DNA of 46,154 bases from contig CACOKN010000008.1 of assembly GCA_902627805.1 (NCBI GenBank), forward strand, positions 1 through 46,154. Direction: 5' to 3'. Positions 44,117 to 46,154 of this stretch are shown here, piece by piece. The notes below the pieces were generated by a model. That model saw only the letters and a list, made by a program, of their open reading frames with translations. It was not told the origin of the DNA and did not search any database. Both the position numbers and the translations under genes were made by a program. Within the stretch, counting starts at the first letter, position 1. Each line of letters begins with the position of its first letter. Source of the DNA: an uncultured Pelagibacteraceae bacterium. GTDB lineage: Bacteria > Pseudomonadota > Alphaproteobacteria > Pelagibacterales > Pelagibacteraceae.

Positions 44117-44950
44117 GTGTCTCAAATAAAACTTAGCGAAAATTTTATAAAAAGTAATGTTAAACTTGCACTTAATGAAGATTTATATCCTTCAGGTGAT
44201 ATTACTTCTGGTTTAATCAGAAATAATGAGATTATAGAAGCAAAATTAATATCTAATCAGGATGCTGTGATTGGTGGGCTACTATTTGTAAAATATTCTT
44301 TTTTACTTATCGATAAAAAAATTAAATTCATTGCAAAAACAAAGGATGGATCTTTTGTTAGAAGAAATTCAACAATCGCAATCATTAAAGGATATAAAAA
44401 AAATATTTTGATTGCAGAAAGAGTTGCACTAAATTTTTTATCTCATATTTCCGGCATAGCTACAAAAACAAATCAATTTGTGAAATTGGCAGGTAATAAA
44501 TGTAAAATTTGTTGCACTAGAAAGACTATACCAAATTTAAGAGTTATACAAAAATATGCTGTAAAATTAGGTGGAGGAACTAACCATAGATTTAACTTAA
44601 GTGATGAATTTTTGATAAAAGACAATCATATTGCAAATTCAAATATAAGAGAATTAGTAAGTTTAGCAATAAAAAATAAAAAACGAAAAAAAATAACTGT
44701 GGAAGTAGACACAATTAAACAGCTTAAGAAAATAATTGGATTAAAACTTGATTGTGTTCTATTTGATAATATGAGTGTAAAAAATTTAAAATTAGGAGTT
44801 AAGCTTGCAAAAAAATATTATCAAACTGAAGCCTCTGGAAATATCAATCTCAAAAAGGTTAAATCAATTGCAAAAACTGGTGTAGATAGAATTTCTGTTG
44901 GTGGCATAACTCATAGCGCACCAGCGATTGATTTTAAATTAGAAATTTAA
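44117..44950 (+). CDS. nadC: nicotinate-nucleotide pyrophosphorylase (quinolinate phosphoribosyltransferase)
   Basis: Turns quinolinate and PRPP into nicotinate mononucleotide. 277 residues, GTG start. The active-site segments CCTRKTIPNLRVIQKYAV, GGGTNHRFNLSDEFLIKDNH and EVDTIKQL are present, and the phosphate-binding SVGGITHSAPAIDF closes the barrel. The usual partner nadB is missing from the cluster; iminoaspartate must come from an enzyme coded elsewhere. Overlaps the MazG-like gene by 4 bases at the 3' ends. Confidence 0.96.
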   Translation: MSQIKLSENFIKSNVKLALNEDLYPSGDITSGLIRNNEIIEAKLISNQDAVIGGLLFVKYSFLLIDKKIKFIAKTKDGSFVRRNSTIAIIKGYKKNILIAERVALNFLSHISGIATKTNQFVKLAGNKCKICCTRKTIPNLRVIQKYAVKLGGGTNHRFNLSDEFLIKDNHIANSNIRELVSLAIKNKKRKKITVEVDTIKQLKKIIGLKLDCVLFDNMSVKNLKLGVKLAKKYYQTEASGNINLKKVKSIAKTGVDRISVGGITHSAPAIDFKLEI

Positions 44951-45318
44951 ATAACAAATTTTGAGAGATCTGGTTTGAAGTAATTTGGACCTTTCATTAC
45001 TTTGCCGTTTTCATTATAAATTGGTTTTCCATTCTCGTCTAACTTGCTCATGTTAGAATTTTGAACTTCATCAAAACACTTATCTAAATCAATTCCAAAA
45101 GCATGTCCTGCCCCATAAGTAACATATAAAATATCAGTTAAAGCATCAGCAACCTCTAATAAATCCTTATTATTCATTGCATCTGTAAGCTCACTTAATT
45201 CCTCTTTTATTAGATCTATTCGCAGTTTATTGATTTTATCTGTGCTAAATGAAGGTTTATTTTTAACTTCTTGACCGAAGGTTTTCATAAAAATACCAAC
45301 CTTGCTAAAATTTGACAT
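44947..45318 (-). CDS. MazG-like nucleotide pyrophosphohydrolase
   Basis: 123 residues of the all-alpha NTP pyrophosphatase superfamily. The metal-binding pattern is E39-E40-x2-E43 (KEELSEL) and D58-x3-D62 (VADALTDILY), followed by GAGHAFGIDLD. The tail with NSNMSKLDENGKPIYNENGKV resembles phage and bacterial PRA-PH/dCTPase-like members. It likely cleaves a (deoxy)nucleoside triphosphate to the monophosphate, as house-cleaning. It has a strong AGGAG ribosome site 4 bases before ATG. Confidence 0.88.
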   Translation of the reverse strand: MSNFSKVGIFMKTFGQEVKNKPSFSTDKINKLRIDLIKEELSELTDAMNNKDLLEVADALTDILYVTYGAGHAFGIDLDKCFDEVQNSNMSKLDENGKPIYNENGKVMKGPNYFKPDLSKFVI

Positions 45319-45384
45319 AATGCTCCTGTAAGTTTTATAAAATTAATGTATATTTATAGTAATTTAATATTTGTCTATTAATCA

Positions 45385-46154
45385 ATGAAATTAAGAAAAG
45401 AATTTGATAGTATTGGAACAATTAATGTTCCTAATGATAAATATTGGGGAGCTTCTACTCAAAGATCAAAAAAATATTTTGATATTGGTGAGTTCTTAGT
45501 CAGGCCGGTTTTAATAAAATCTATTGCAATCATCAAAAAAGCGGCTGCTATAGTACATAGAAAAGAAAAACAGATTGTACCAAAAATTTCTAATGCGATT
45601 GTAAAAGCATCCAATGAAGTAATCAGTGGTAAATTAGACGAACATTTTCCATTAAAAGTTTGGCAAACTGGCTCTGGTACCCAAACTAATATGAATGTAA
45701 ATGAGGTAATAGCGAATAGAGCAATCGAAATTTTGGGTGGAAGAAAAGGTACAAAAAAACCGGTTCATCCAAATGATCATGTAAATAAATCTCAATCTAC
45801 TAATGATGTATTTCCTACAGCAATGCATATAGCTATAGCTATAGAAACTAGAAATAAGTTGCTACCATCTCTTGAGCTTCTAAATAAGGAATTGAAAAAA
45901 AAGGTTTCTCAATTCAAAAATATCGTAAAAGTTGGAAGAACTCATCTTCAGGACGCAACTCCTTTGTCATTAGGACAAGAGTTTTCCGGTTATCAATCTC
46001 AATTAGAGGATTGTATTGTAAGAATTAAAAATGCTTTAAACGAAATTTACTATTTGGCACAAGGTGGTACTGCAGTTGGCACAGGAATTAATAGTAAAAA
46101 AGGTTTTGATAAAAAAGTCATAAATGAAATAAAAAAAATAACCAAACTACCCTT
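45385..46154 (+). CDS. fumC: class II fumarase, 5' part
   Basis: TCA-cycle hydration of fumarate to malate. The first 256 codons are present and the frame is open at the window end; the family has about 460 residues. [15 protein letters not shown], the [14 protein letters not shown] segment, [19 protein letters not shown] and the [20 protein letters not shown] segment identify fumarase rather than aspartase or argininosuccinate lyase. The signature SSxMPxK loop lies beyond the window. No ribosome site is visible and the leader is probably very short. Confidence 0.95.
   Translation, partial: MKLRKEFDSIGTINVPNDKYWGASTQRSKKYFDIGEFLVRPVLIKSIAIIKKAAAIVHRKEKQIVPKISNAIVKASNEVISGKLDEHFPLKVWQTGSGTQTNMNVNEVIANRAIEILGGRKGTKKPVHPNDHVNKSQSTNDVFPTAMHIAIAIETRNKLLPSLELLNKELKKKVSQFKNIVKVGRTHLQDATPLSLGQEFSGYQSQLEDCIVRIKNALNEIYYLAQGGTAVGTGINSKKGFDKKVINEIKKITKLP

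Noticed and set aside
1..46154. CRISPR array, insertion sequences or prophage
   Set aside because: No regularly spaced repeats, transposase or phage structural genes are present; every long frame matches an ordinary cellular family or is described as unknown.

Overview
The window is a compact, AT-rich (roughly 70%) alphaproteobacterial chromosome segment. It almost certainly comes from a member of the SAR11 clade (Candidatus Pelagibacter or a close relative). The grounds are a blue-tuned proteorhodopsin next to ferredoxin, ferredoxin reductase and GST genes, a tandem glycine riboswitch ahead of gcvTHP, alphaproteobacterial-type LexA boxes (GAAC-N7-GAAC), Lys/Asn/Ile-rich proteins, and gene junctions that overlap by 1 to 8 bases almost everywhere. 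No phage, insertion sequence or CRISPR array is seen. There is one tRNA, and no gene-free stretch exceeds about 210 bases.

Layout. 1-4493: gcvP (cut by the window edge), gcvH and gcvT on the minus strand behind a tandem glycine riboswitch. 4490-8268: a 5-oxoproline (pyroglutamate) island, with pxpB-pxpC-EamA transporter leftward and pxpA (frameshifted) plus a TPR protein rightward from a tiny shared promoter. 8265-11081: a TRAP transporter (dctP-dctQ-dctM). 11195-15641: terC, then guaB-TPR-guaA-panB on the minus strand. 15679-18654: psd-pssA-glycosyltransferase-rlmE. 18729-22601: icd and alaS, convergent. 22702-28944: recA, tolC-like, glycerate kinase-like, GFA and SOUL genes, then the umuDC mutagenic polymerase operon, with LexA-like boxes at both recA and umuD. 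28948-34707: two glycosyltransferases, ppc and a lyase-fold secreted protein in one leftward run. 34750-35497: a DksA-family regulator with two very small membrane ORFs behind it. 35494-38307: proteorhodopsin, 2Fe-2S ferredoxin, FNR and GST. 38518-46154: prpE-like acyl-CoA synthetase, an SMR transporter, dihydroorotase, ygfZ, tRNA-Leu(GAG), nadA-nadC, a MazG-like pyrophosphohydrolase and the start of fumC.

How it fits together: the genes serve one-carbon/glycine metabolism, scavenging of small organic acids and pyroglutamate, purine and pyrimidine supply, anaplerosis and the TCA cycle (ppc, icd, fumC), phospholipid synthesis, light-driven proton pumping and an SOS response. The most notable points are a glycine riboswitch whose 12-bp inverted repeat buries the gcvT start codon, an IMP dehydrogenase that has cleanly lost its CBS regulatory domain, a homopolymer frameshift in pxpA, recurrent leaderless-looking promoters, a terminator stem that appears to double as the next gene's -35 element, and two unannotated-size tandem membrane micro-ORFs after dksA. 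All calls are from reading the sequence; no database search was run.
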